Shown piece after piece: positions 1 through 9,602 of a DNA stretch of 64,000 nt (position 1 is the first letter of the stretch; every line of letters starts with the position of its first letter). The notes beneath the pieces were generated by a model, which ran no database searches, was not told the origin of the DNA, and worked only from the letters and a program-made list of their open reading frames with translations. A program made the translations under genes and the position numbers. This stretch comes from UBA1127 sp965116355 (GTDB lineage: Bacteria; Chloroflexota; Dehalococcoidia; Lucifugimonadales; UBA1127). Location of the stretch: assembly GCA_965116355.1 (NCBI GenBank), contig OZ220679.1:2170001-2234000 (forward strand), written 5' to 3'.

Positions 1-1005
1 GCGACGGTGTGGTTCGGCTACGCAGAGGTCTGGACCGACCCGACAGCGTTGTTCATGGGATCGGTCATGACGGCGACGTCCGTGGGCATCACAGCGCGGG
101 TGATGCGAGACCTGGGGCGGATGCGCGAACCGGAAGGAGTGACGATCATCGCCGCCGCGGTTGTGGACGACGTGTTGGGCATCCTCATTCTTGCGATTGT
201 GGTTGCGATGGCGGAAACAGGCGCCGTAGAAGTAGGCGAGCTTGGCGTGGTTGTTGCGAAGGCGCTTGGCTTCTGGCTGGCACTGACCGGCCTGGTGATC
301 GTGCTTTCCGGGTACATCTCCAGGGCGTTGGGCTGGTTCAAGGACCCGGGGGCGCCGCTGGCGCTTGCGCTGGGACTCGCGCTGCTGGGCGCCGGGCTGG
401 CGGAGTCCTTTGGGTTGGCCATGATCATCGGCGCGTACTCCGTCGGGCTGGGGCTGGCGGGGACGCCACTCGCCAGCAGGATCCATGAGCGGCTGATGGG
501 CGTGTACCAGTTCCTGGTGCCCGTGTTCTTCGTCGTCATGGGCATGCTGTTCGACCTGACTCAGATATCCGGGGTCCTGGGCTTTGGCCTGACGCTCTCG
601 GCGCTGGCCGTCGTCAGCAAGGTGCTGGGCGCCGGGGGGCCGGCGCTTGCGGTCGGCTTCAATGGGCGGGGCGCCTGGCGGATCGGGCTGGGGATGCTGC
701 CGCGGGGCGAGGTTGCGCTCATCATCGCGGGCATCGGCCTGTCCCGCGGGGTCATTGGGCATGACCTCTTCGGCGTGGCGCTGCTCATGACGATGATTAC
801 GACGGTGGTCGCGCCGGTGCTGCTGGTCTCGGCGTTCCGGAGCGGCCGGACGGGCCGCAGACGCCCGCTGGCGGATGAGGGCGACGACCACACGCGGCAG
901 CCGCTGCCGGGCGTGGAGCTGACGCAGGAGATTTCGCGAGAGCCGGCTGAAGAGGCGATGCGGAGGCGTCCCTCACGGCCTCGTGAACCGGCCCAACTCG
1001 ACTAG
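1..1005 (+). CDS. Cation:proton antiporter, CPA2/Kef type (5' truncated)
   Basis: Integral membrane antiporter that would exchange Na+ or K+ for H+. The frame is open from base 1. The in-frame GTG at 7 is not the true start, because the protein opens inside the membrane domain and the N-terminal helices are missing. The rest is a run of hydrophobic helices. The segment TATSVGITARVM and the paired aspartates of AAAVVDDVLGIL (residues 54-55 counted from base 7) match the discontinuous helix and the ion-binding aspartates of CPA2 exchangers. About 55 hydrophilic residues end the protein, with no TrkA-N (RCK) domain, so it resembles NapA-type exchangers more than KefB/KefC. Family is secure; ion specificity cannot be told. 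Confidence 0.85.
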   Translation, partial: ATVWFGYAEVWTDPTALFMGSVMTATSVGITARVMRDLGRMREPEGVTIIAAAVVDDVLGILILAIVVAMAETGAVEVGELGVVVAKALGFWLALTGLVIVLSGYISRALGWFKDPGAPLALALGLALLGAGLAESFGLAMIIGAYSVGLGLAGTPLASRIHERLMGVYQFLVPVFFVVMGMLFDLTQISGVLGFGLTLSALAVVSKVLGAGGPALAVGFNGRGAWRIGLGMLPRGEVALIIAGIGLSRGVIGHDLFGVALLMTMITTVVAPVLLVSAFRSGRTGRRRPLADEGDDHTRQPLPGVELTQEISREPAEEAMRRRPSRPREPAQLD

Positions 1006-1049
1006 ACAGTCAACCCGCGGCGACGGCTCGGGATGGCCCGGGTGTGCGG

Positions 1050-2048
1050 CTATCCTGCCCGGAACACCAGGAAGAGCCCCGCCAGGTAGATGGCCACGAT
1101 GAGGATGGTGCTGGGCTCCGTCAATGCGAAGTACTTTAGGGTCCGTCTCAGCCTCACCTGGATGAGCCCCAATCCCATGAGCAGGACTGCAAACCCACCG
1201 GCAACAATGTGGCTCTCGTCGAGTGCGCCGAAGAGGGATCCCTCGACGTAGGCGATGTCGGCGACGGCGAGGATGGCGATGTTGAAGGCGTTGCTGCCGT
1301 AGAGGCCGGCGACGGCCATCTCAGGGGCGCCGATGCGGATGGCCGTGATGCCGACGGTGAGCTCGGGGAGCGTCGTGACTATGGCGACGGCGAGGACACC
1401 GATGAAGCTTGCGGAGATGCCGGTCTCCTCAGCGATGGCGTCGGCGCTGACGGCGAGGGCCCAGGCGGAGACGGCGACGAAGGCGGCGCTGACGATGAAG
1501 ACGGCCCATCCCCACGACAGCGACTTGTCCGGCGCTTGCCCCTGCAACTCTCCACCACCGGCCTTGCTCGCGACGTAGAGGACTCGGGAGCCGATGAGGT
1601 AGACGACGAGGATGGAGATGGCCGCCGGGGTGACGCCGAACCAGTTGAGGTCGGGGGCCATGAGCACGTAGGTGACGGCCAGGGCCGTCAAGATGAAGGC
1701 CTCTATGGCGAGGTATTCCTGACCCCTGGAGAGGCGCCGATAGATCTCCCGACCGCCGAAGACGGCGGCGATGACGGCAAGGTTGCTGACGTTGAGCATG
1801 TTGGCGCCAAGGATGTTGCCAGCGGCGAGGCCCGGGTTGTCGATGCGGACGGCGGTGATGTTGGTGACGAGCTCCGGCAACGACGTTGCGCCGGCAATCA
1901 GCAGGGAGCCTACCCAGAGATGGCCCAGCCCCGTTCGACCGGCGATGACGTCACCGGCGCGGGCGAGGGCGATGGCCGAGAAGATGACGACGGCCGAGGA
2001 ACCGAGAAACAGGGAGATGGCCGCCGGCAGGTTCAGGTCAAGCTCCAT
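1050..2048 (-). CDS. Sodium/calcium exchanger family protein (CaCA, YrbG-like)
   Basis: Membrane cation antiporter of the Ca2+:cation antiporter superfamily, 332 residues, the usual length. Both inverted alpha repeats are visible. The first has TSLPELVTNI (55-64) followed by GNILGANMLN (77-86); the second has TTLPELTVGI (225-234) followed by GLYGSNAFN (248-256). The glutamates of the two PEL motifs are the expected ion ligands. About ten hydrophobic helices alternate with short loops. The ATG start has GGAGGTG about 8 nt upstream. It converges with the preceding antiporter gene, so this is a small ion-homeostasis neighbourhood. Whether Ca2+ or another cation is moved is not decidable from sequence. 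Confidence 0.9.
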   Translation of the reverse strand: MELDLNLPAAISLFLGSSAVVIFSAIALARAGDVIAGRTGLGHLWVGSLLIAGATSLPELVTNITAVRIDNPGLAAGNILGANMLNVSNLAVIAAVFGGREIYRRLSRGQEYLAIEAFILTALAVTYVLMAPDLNWFGVTPAAISILVVYLIGSRVLYVASKAGGGELQGQAPDKSLSWGWAVFIVSAAFVAVSAWALAVSADAIAEETGISASFIGVLAVAIVTTLPELTVGITAIRIGAPEMAVAGLYGSNAFNIAILAVADIAYVEGSLFGALDESHIVAGGFAVLLMGLGLIQVRLRRTLKYFALTEPSTILIVAIYLAGLFLVFRAG

Positions 2049-2119
2049 CAGTGGGTCACCTCCGGGAGATTGTGATGGCGCGCTTCACGCAGCCAGCGCG
2101 AGTTTCGAGCCGCGGCAGA

Positions 2120-3409
2120 CTAGCCGGACAGCTCAGTCTTCGCTTCAGACTCGGCCGGGCGCCAGCCGGGGGCGGCATGGCCGTTGCTGTTGAGCAAGTT
2201 GTGCAAGAGGCGCATCTCGTCGCGGAGGAGGCGGGGCAGGAGGAATTGCCTGCGGACGTGGTCCCTGCCGGCCGCGCCGAGGGCCTCCCGGTCCGCGTTG
2301 TGATTGAGCAGGAAGTCGACACGTTCCGCGCACTCTTCGACGCTGTCGACGAGGAAGCCGCCGACGCCGTCCTTGACCTGCAGCCGCAGGCCGCCTACGT
2401 TGCCGGCGATGACGGGCGTTCCCTTCCACAAGGCCTCGGTCGCGGTTAGGCCGAAGCCTTCCTTGATGGACTTCTGGAGCACGACTGCCGACATCTGCTG
2501 GAAGGGGCCGACCAGGTCCGTCAGGCCCAGGATGATGTGGACGTCAGGCGTGCCCTGCGCCGCCACAACCACCCTGTCGTACATGACGCGGCCCTCGGGG
2601 TCGTCGTCGGCGAAGTTGCCGAGCATGGCGAGCTGGAGCTCCGGGTAGTCCGGCTTGAGGCGCCGGAAGCACTCGATGACGCCGAGGGGGTCCTTCCACG
2701 GGTCGAAGCGGGAGACCTGCGTGATGAAGGGGCGCTGGGGGTCGATGCCGTAGCGGGCCACGATGGAGAGGGCCTCATGCTCCGGCATGATGACGTTCTT
2801 GGGGACGAACGGGTCGATGGCAGGCGGCATCACGTCGATGTGCAGGCCGTTGAGGCCGGGGCCGGCAAATTCGGGGAGGCTGAAGACGGCAGCGTCGAAA
2901 TTGTGGACGAGGGCGCTGATCCGGGCCCAGGCGTCCGGGTCGGGCGCGGAGGTGTCGATGTGGCTGCGCCACACCCACTTGCGGGCCGCGTTGGGGGCGA
3001 ACTCGCGGAGCGCGGCCGGCTGAGGGTCGTGGACGATGATGGCGTCGTAGGTGGATTCCAGGAACTCGGCGTTGTACTTGTTCCATGCGGCGTGGGTGTC
3101 CCAATCGGCGTCGGTCAGGCCGCAGACGGCGCCCTGCAGGCAGTTGTGCATCTGCTTGGTGACGTTGAAGAAGGGGTCGTCGCCGCGGAGGACGAGCCAC
3201 GAGGCGTCGATGCCGAGGCCGTGGTAGAGGGGCAGCAGGGAATGGAGGATCTCGGCCACGCCGCCTCCACGGGCGGTGGCGTTGACGTGGGCGATGTTCA
3301 TTCCCTTCAGCTGGCGCGCGAGCCACTCGAGCTCCTCGAGCAGGGAATGGTCGAGCAGGTCCGCGTAGTCAAAGAGCGAGTGGAGGCCAGCGTCTTCAAC
3401 CTTGTGCAC
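2120..3409 (-). CDS. GT4 glycosyltransferase, trehalose synthase (TreT) type
   Basis: Retaining GT-B glycosyltransferase, 429 residues. The N-terminal domain contains NATARGGGVAEILHSLLPL and GIDASWLVLRGDDPFFNVTK, characteristic of TreT-type trehalose glycosyltransferring synthases, which join NDP-glucose and glucose. The C-terminal nucleotide-sugar domain carries RFDPWKDPLGVIECF and the EX7E-like motif KEGFGLTATEALWKGTPVI. Start is GTG. A role in making trehalose as osmolyte or reserve is inferred from the family; the C-terminal half alone would also fit a generic GT4. It stands alone with no OtsAB or TreYZ genes nearby. Confidence 0.82.
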   Translation of the reverse strand: MHKVEDAGLHSLFDYADLLDHSLLEELEWLARQLKGMNIAHVNATARGGGVAEILHSLLPLYHGLGIDASWLVLRGDDPFFNVTKQMHNCLQGAVCGLTDADWDTHAAWNKYNAEFLESTYDAIIVHDPQPAALREFAPNAARKWVWRSHIDTSAPDPDAWARISALVHNFDAAVFSLPEFAGPGLNGLHIDVMPPAIDPFVPKNVIMPEHEALSIVARYGIDPQRPFITQVSRFDPWKDPLGVIECFRRLKPDYPELQLAMLGNFADDDPEGRVMYDRVVVAAQGTPDVHIILGLTDLVGPFQQMSAVVLQKSIKEGFGLTATEALWKGTPVIAGNVGGLRLQVKDGVGGFLVDSVEECAERVDFLLNHNADREALGAAGRDHVRRQFLLPRLLRDEMRLLHNLLNSNGHAAPGWRPAESEAKTELSG

Positions 3410-3621
3410 GATCTACTGCCTTTCGGCTCGGCCAATGCCGAGCAGTTTTAGGTGGGGCTGCGGGCGGCGTGGACGGGCGCGCAAAGCGAGCGAATGAGAT
3501 GGGAGTGGTGGCCTTTGCAGTATGTGGTTGGGGATTGGGGTGCAAACGATGCATCTACTCGGCGCCTCTCCGCGCCGTCAATTGGCTTGTGCCGTGCTTG
3601 TGTTGTGGCAGCAAGCGATCC

Positions 3622-4440
3622 TCAGGATGCCGGTTCCAGGTTGGCCAGGGACTCCTTGAGCCGTTCGACGATGGACTCGTACTCCCCCTTGACGGCAGGG
3701 CTGATGAGCACGCCGGGGCGGGAGGTGTCGCGGTAGTCGGCGCGCAGCTCGAGGCTGCCGAGGAAGGGGGCGCCGATGCCGGATGCGAGGGTCTCGCCCG
3801 CGCCGGAGCCCATGATCTCTCCGGAGAAATTCTCGACGACGCCGAGGACTGACATGTTGAGCTTGCGCACCATGTTGATGGAGCGGCGGGCGTCGAGGGC
3901 AGCGAGCTCCTGCGGGCCGGTGACGACAACGAATCCGTCGAGGGGCAGGGTCTGCATGATGGTGAGGGCGGCGTCGGAGGTGCCGGGGGGCATGTCCACG
4001 ATGAGGTAGTCCATCTCACCCCAGTCCGTGTTCTCCATGAACTGGGTGAGGGTGTTGTGGATCATGGGGCCGCGGAAGATGATGGCCTCCTCCTGGTTCT
4101 CCTGGAAGAAACCCATGGAGAGGACCTTGACGCCCCACTGGGTGGCGGGGGTGAACTCGCCGTTCTTGTAGTCGGGCTGGGACTGCACCTTCATAGCGTT
4201 GACGATGTTGGGGCAGTCGATGTCGGCGTCGAGGATGCCGACGCGCTCGCCCTGGGCGGCGAGGGAGGCGGCGAGGTTGACGGAGACGGTTGTCTTGCCG
4301 ACGCCGCCCTTGCCGGAGTAGACGGCGATCTTGTGGGCGATTTTGCCGAAGCGCTCGTTGATCTTGCGGCGCTGCTGCCATTGCGCCCGAATGGCGTCTA
4401 GGCGCGCCTTCTCCTGGGGCGTAGGCTCTCTGGTTGCCAT
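3622..4440 (-). CDS. mrp: Mrp/NBP35-family Fe-S carrier P-loop ATPase
   Basis: Cytosolic P-loop ATPase of the Mrp/ApbC group, which binds and delivers Fe-S clusters to apoproteins. It has 272 residues and the deviant Walker A GKGGVGKT at 43-50, switch motif DADIDCPN, and YLIVDMPPGTSDAALT. After GVVENFS the sequence goes directly to GEIMGSGAGETLASG. The CPxC motif that usually lies here and bridges the cluster in the dimer is absent, so cluster binding may be altered. The N-terminal DUF59 domain often fused to Mrp is encoded separately by the upstream gene on the same strand. Confidence 0.88.
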   Translation of the reverse strand: MATREPTPQEKARLDAIRAQWQQRRKINERFGKIAHKIAVYSGKGGVGKTTVSVNLAASLAAQGERVGILDADIDCPNIVNAMKVQSQPDYKNGEFTPATQWGVKVLSMGFFQENQEEAIIFRGPMIHNTLTQFMENTDWGEMDYLIVDMPPGTSDAALTIMQTLPLDGFVVVTGPQELAALDARRSINMVRKLNMSVLGVVENFSGEIMGSGAGETLASGIGAPFLGSLELRADYRDTSRPGVLISPAVKGEYESIVERLKESLANLEPAS

Positions 4441-4472
4441 GCGTCTCCTGATGGTCCGGGTTGCCGAAACGG

Positions 4473-4494
4473 AAGCGGCCCGCCGGGGCCGCTT
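4473..4494 (-). terminator. GC hairpin between the DUF59 gene and mrp
   Basis: Perfect 9-bp stem AAGCGGCCC / GGGCCGCTT with a 4-nt loop, just after the DUF59 stop codon and before mrp on the minus strand. There is no strong T tract, so it may be an attenuator or mRNA-stabilising hairpin rather than a full terminator. Confidence 0.45.
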
Positions 4495-4498
4495 GGGG

Positions 4499-4807
4499 CT
4501 AGTCTATTCCGAGGAGCTTCTTACCGTCCTCGGTTATAAGTTCAGGCGACCAGGGCGGGTCGAAGACCATCTCGACAGAGACATCACCGATGCCCTCGAT
4601 CTCCGAGATGCGCCACTCGGCGTTCTGGGCGATGGCCGGGCCCATGGAACAGCCGGGGGCGGTGAGGGTCATGGTCACGCCAACATTGTTCTCCTGGTCG
4701 ATCTCGATGCCGTAGATGAGGCCGAGGTCGTAGACGTTGACGGGGATCTCGGGGTCGTAGACCTCGCGGAGGGCCTCGATAACCATTTGCTGCGTTGTGC
4801 TTCGCAT
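4499..4807 (-). CDS. DUF59 / MIP18-family Fe-S assembly protein (SufT-like)
   Basis: Small cytosolic protein (102 residues from the chosen start) of the MIP18/SufT/PaaD family that helps mature Fe-S proteins. Key sequence is VYDPEIPVNVYDLGLIYG followed by TLTAPGCSMGP, with the conserved Cys of the TAPGC motif. An upstream in-frame ATG at 4837 is rejected. It overlaps the -10 box of the promoter at 4838-4866 and lies upstream of the predicted transcription start, whereas the ATG at 4807 has GGAGTGGAG just ahead of it. It lies directly upstream of mrp on the same strand, matching the domain pair fused in many Mrp proteins. Confidence 0.88.
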   Translation of the reverse strand: MRSTTQQMVIEALREVYDPEIPVNVYDLGLIYGIEIDQENNVGVTMTLTAPGCSMGPAIAQNAEWRISEIEGIGDVSVEMVFDPPWSPELITEDGKKLLGID

Positions 4808-4837
4808 ATCTCCACTCCAATGACAACGGTAAGCCAT

Positions 4838-4866
4838 ATTCTAGGAAAGGGACAAGGCCATGTCAA
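4838..4866 (-). promoter_or_regulatory. Sigma-70 type promoter of the DUF59-mrp genes
   Basis: Minus strand: TTGACA (4866-4861), 17-nt spacer, TAGAAT (4843-4838). The -35 box is perfect and the -10 box has one mismatch. Predicted transcription starts near 4831, which fixes the ATG at 4807 as the start codon. Confidence 0.75.
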
Positions 4867-4919
4867 TTGTTGACATATGTGGTCAAGTATGGATTTTGGG
4901 AGAGAGGAGAACGAGTAGG

Positions 4920-5005
4920 CGGCGGGCCTTCTGGATTCCCGCCTTCGCGGGAATGACGGGGTGGGGGAGACCGGGAATGACGGGATAGGGGAGGCTGGGA
5001 ATGAC
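4920..5005. repeat. H1 hairpin repeat plus short direct repeats
   Basis: GGATTCCCGCCTTCGCGGGAATGACGG (hairpin CCCGC/GCGGG) is followed by three spaced copies of GGGAATGACGG separated by 8-10 nt of GGGGAGRC-type sequence. This is the first of many H1 copies in the window. Confidence 0.7.
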
Positions 5006-5014
5006 GGGGGCGGG

Positions 5015-7042
<2,028 letters not shown>

Positions 7043-7069
7043 GCTGGGCTCCGGTGTTGTGCTTGACTC

Positions 7070-7098
7070 ATTGTACAGGACGGAGGACTCACACCCAA
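7070..7098 (-). promoter_or_regulatory. Probable uvrB promoter
   Basis: Minus strand: TTGGGT (7098-7093), 17-nt spacer, TACAAT (7075-7070), about 28 nt ahead of the uvrB GTG. The -10 box is good, the -35 box matches only TTG. Confidence 0.55.
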
Positions 7099-7368
7099 GG
7101 GATAGAAGGATTGGTTATTATCTTCCTATTTGTGTGCAATCTGAAGTACGCTAAATATTAAATAACATACCAATTTACATTGCATCGAAAGACGCATGGC
7201 GATGGGCATTGACGGGCGGCGACCACAAATGTCGTGACAAGCACGGAGATGGTCGTGAGCAGAGGCAGTCACCCGGTAGTCCGAGAGAGAGCGGGAGTTG
7301 TCACCCACTTGCCGAAAGAAGGGGCCGAAACAACGCAGGATAGCGTGTCTCAATCGGAGGGATAAACA
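7099..7368. other. AT-rich intergenic region, no gene recognised
   Basis: Between uvrB and the PaREP1-like gene. The part around 7110-7190 (TAAATATTAAATAACATACC and flanks) is far richer in A/T than the rest of the window. No convincing coding frame, tRNA or hairpin was seen. It probably holds the promoter of the gene at 7369 and may mark the edge of a transferred segment. Confidence 0.4.
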
Positions 7369-7728
7369 GTGACCGCTCCAATAGCATCTGCACGCAGTCG
7401 TGAGTTCTTGATCAGAGCAATTGTGGCGCTTGGTCGAGGGGACCTGGGCTTGGCTTCGTCACATGGTTGGACTGCCGCCACGGATGCCCTTACACGCTAT
7501 GCCGCGGCCCGCGGCTGGGACTGCGAGGAACGCCGCGCCTTCCACAAGGCGGTCATGCGGGTGGTCGAAGAGAACGGCGACTGGGAATTCCACTCGATGT
7601 TTACCCTGGCGAGCGAGCTGGATACGAACTGCGAGGAGGGATTCCTTAGCGCCGAGGCCATCGGCTACCACCTGCGGCGGGTGCACGACTTTGTGCTCAG
7701 GGTGGAGGCGCTCCCGACCGCGGCATGA
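7369..7728 (+). CDS. PaREP1-like / HEPN-type small helical protein
   Basis: 119-residue all-helical soluble protein. The layout SREFLIRAIVALGRGDLGLAS, then WTAATDALTRYAAARGW, then a glutamate-rich ENGDWEF and a tail around SELDTNCEEGFLSAEAI, resembles the PaREP1 family known mainly from hyperthermophilic archaea, itself related in fold to HEPN proteins. Function of that family is unknown. Start GTG with GGAGGG about 9 nt ahead. The following gene starts 84 nt later from its own promoter. A plain hypothetical protein is the alternative; the assignment rests on pattern resemblance only. Confidence 0.6.
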   Translation: MTAPIASARSREFLIRAIVALGRGDLGLASSHGWTAATDALTRYAAARGWDCEERRAFHKAVMRVVEENGDWEFHSMFTLASELDTNCEEGFLSAEAIGYHLRRVHDFVLRVEALPTAA

Positions 7729-7774
7729 CGGCGATACATTTCACCTCCTTTAGAGAATACTTGGGTACATAACG

Positions 7775-7804
7775 CTGGCATCCGCGCACACGCAGGCGTA
7801 GAAT
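7775..7804 (+). promoter_or_regulatory. Promoter placed for a leaderless ABC-exporter transcript
   Basis: CTGGCA (7775-7780), 18-nt spacer, TAGAAT (7799-7804). The ATG of the exporter begins at 7812, about where transcription would start, and no Shine-Dalgarno sequence precedes it. The mRNA is therefore probably leaderless. Confidence 0.5.
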
Positions 7805-7811
7805 CCCAACC

Positions 7812-9602
7812 ATGAGGATTCTCTGGCGGATTCTTGGGCTGGCGTGGCGGCGACCGCGGCACATGGTATCGGCGTACGTGGCACTCATCGCCAGCAGCGG
7901 GTTTGCGCTCGTGGTGCCCCGGCTGCTCGGCAACACCGTCGACGAGGTGCTGCGCGGCGGCAACTTCTCGGAGATGGTGCAACTTGCGGTGCTCATCCTG
8001 CTGGTGAGCGCGGGGCGAGGCGTTTTCGCATACGGGCAGACGTACCTTTCCGAGTGGACAGGGCAGCTTGTGGCCTACGACCTCCGAAACTCCCTGTTCA
8101 ACAAGCTGCAGCGGCTGAGCTTCAGCTACCACGACGGCCAACAGACCGGCGACCAGATGTCGCGGGCGACGGCGGACGTGGAGGCACTGCGGAACTTCGT
8201 GCAGGGCGGGCTGCTGCGCGCGCTGAACATCTTCATCCTCGTATTCGGCGCGGCAGGACTGCTGTTCTTCCTGAACTGGCGGCTGGCGCTGGTGGGGCTG
8301 CTGTTCGTGCCGATCGTGGCGTACCGGTCGGCGGCGGTGAGCCTCTCGCTGCGGGAGGTGTGGACGTACATCCTGCGGCTGACGGGCAAGATGACGACCG
8401 TGATGCAGGAGAACCTGGCGGGGGCTCGCGTGGTTCGGGCCTTCGGGGCGCAGGAGCACGAGAAGCGCAAGTTCGACGTCGTCATTACGGACCTGGCCGA
8501 GTCGCACCTGATGGCGAACCGGAAGCAGGTGTTCAACTCGTCGTTCATCCAGATCATGTTCGGGGCGGCTACGGCTGCCATCCTGTGGTTCGGCGGCATG
8601 GAGATCGTGAACGGGCGGCTCACGCCGGGCGAGCTGACGCAGTTCATCTTCTACCTGGGGCTCATCCAGGGGCCGGTGCGGATGTCGGGCATGATCCTCA
8701 ACAACTTCTCGCGGGCCATCTCGGCCGGGCAGAGGATCTTCGAGGTGCTGGACGCGCCGTCGCCCGTCGCCGACAAAGAGGGGGCGGTGCCGGTGGAGCG
8801 GGTCGAGGGGCGCGTGCGGTTCGAGGACGTGTCGTTTGCGTACGCCAAGGAGCCGGTGCTCGACCACGTGTCGCTGGAGGCGGAGCCGGGGCAGGTTGTG
8901 GCGCTGCTGGGCATGCCCGGGAGCGGCAAGACGACCATCGTGCACCTGCTGCCGCGCTTCTATGACGTCTCGGACGGGCGGATCACGCTGGACGGGATGG
9001 ACGTGCGCGACTTCACGCTGGAGTCGCTGCGGCGCAACGTCGGCATCGCGATGCAGGACGTGTTCCTGTTCTCAGCGACGATGGCCGACAACATTGCATA
9101 CGGGCGGCCGGGGACGACGCGCGAGGAGGTCGAGCGGGCGGCGAAAATCGCGCAGCTGCACGACTTCATCGTCTCGCAGCCGGACGGGTACAAGACGTGG
9201 ATCGGCGAGCGGGGCATCACGCTGAGCGGCGGACAACGGCAACGACTGGCAATCGCTCGGACGGTGCTGCTGGACCCACCGGTGCTGGTGCTGGATGACT
9301 CGACGTCGAGCGTTGACGCGAGCACGGAGCACCTGCTGCGGCAAGCGCTGACGGAGGTGATGCGGGGGCGGACGACGTTTGTCATCGCGCACCGGCTGAG
9401 CACGGTGCGGAGCGCGGACGCGATCATCGTGCTGGACGAGGGGCGCATCGCGGAGCAGGGGAGCCATGACGATCTCATCGCCCGCGACGGGTTGTACCGG
9501 AAGCTGTACGAGCTGCAGCTCCTGCCGGCGGAGCCCACAATCGACCAACTCGCGGCGGGCGAGCGCTCGAAGGGCCGGAGCGCGCCGGGGGTGCGGCCAT
9601 GA
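7812..9602 (+). CDS. ABC exporter half-transporter, degenerate-site subunit
   Basis: Type IV ABC half-transporter, 596 residues: six-helix membrane domain (about 1-310), then a nucleotide-binding domain with Walker A GMPGSGKTT (from about 367), signature LSGGQRQRL (about 470) and Walker B LVLDDSTSSVD (about 492). The catalytic Glu after Walker B is Asp, as in the degenerate-site subunits of heterodimeric exporters such as TM287 or BmrC. It overlaps the next gene by ATGA, so the two are translationally coupled and probably form one heterodimer. Likely substrates are drugs or lipids; the sequence does not specify. No SD site is seen ahead of the ATG. Confidence 0.93.
   Translation: MRILWRILGLAWRRPRHMVSAYVALIASSGFALVVPRLLGNTVDEVLRGGNFSEMVQLAVLILLVSAGRGVFAYGQTYLSEWTGQLVAYDLRNSLFNKLQRLSFSYHDGQQTGDQMSRATADVEALRNFVQGGLLRALNIFILVFGAAGLLFFLNWRLALVGLLFVPIVAYRSAAVSLSLREVWTYILRLTGKMTTVMQENLAGARVVRAFGAQEHEKRKFDVVITDLAESHLMANRKQVFNSSFIQIMFGAATAAILWFGGMEIVNGRLTPGELTQFIFYLGLIQGPVRMSGMILNNFSRAISAGQRIFEVLDAPSPVADKEGAVPVERVEGRVRFEDVSFAYAKEPVLDHVSLEAEPGQVVALLGMPGSGKTTIVHLLPRFYDVSDGRITLDGMDVRDFTLESLRRNVGIAMQDVFLFSATMADNIAYGRPGTTREEVERAAKIAQLHDFIVSQPDGYKTWIGERGITLSGGQRQRLAIARTVLLDPPVLVLDDSTSSVDASTEHLLRQALTEVMRGRTTFVIAHRLSTVRSADAIIVLDEGRIAEQGSHDDLIARDGLYRKLYELQLLPAEPTIDQLAAGERSKGRSAPGVRP

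Noticed and set aside
7126..7353. 75-codon minus-strand frame in the AT-rich gap
   Set aside because: No SD and no family resemblance; overlaps the likely promoter region of the PaREP1-like gene.
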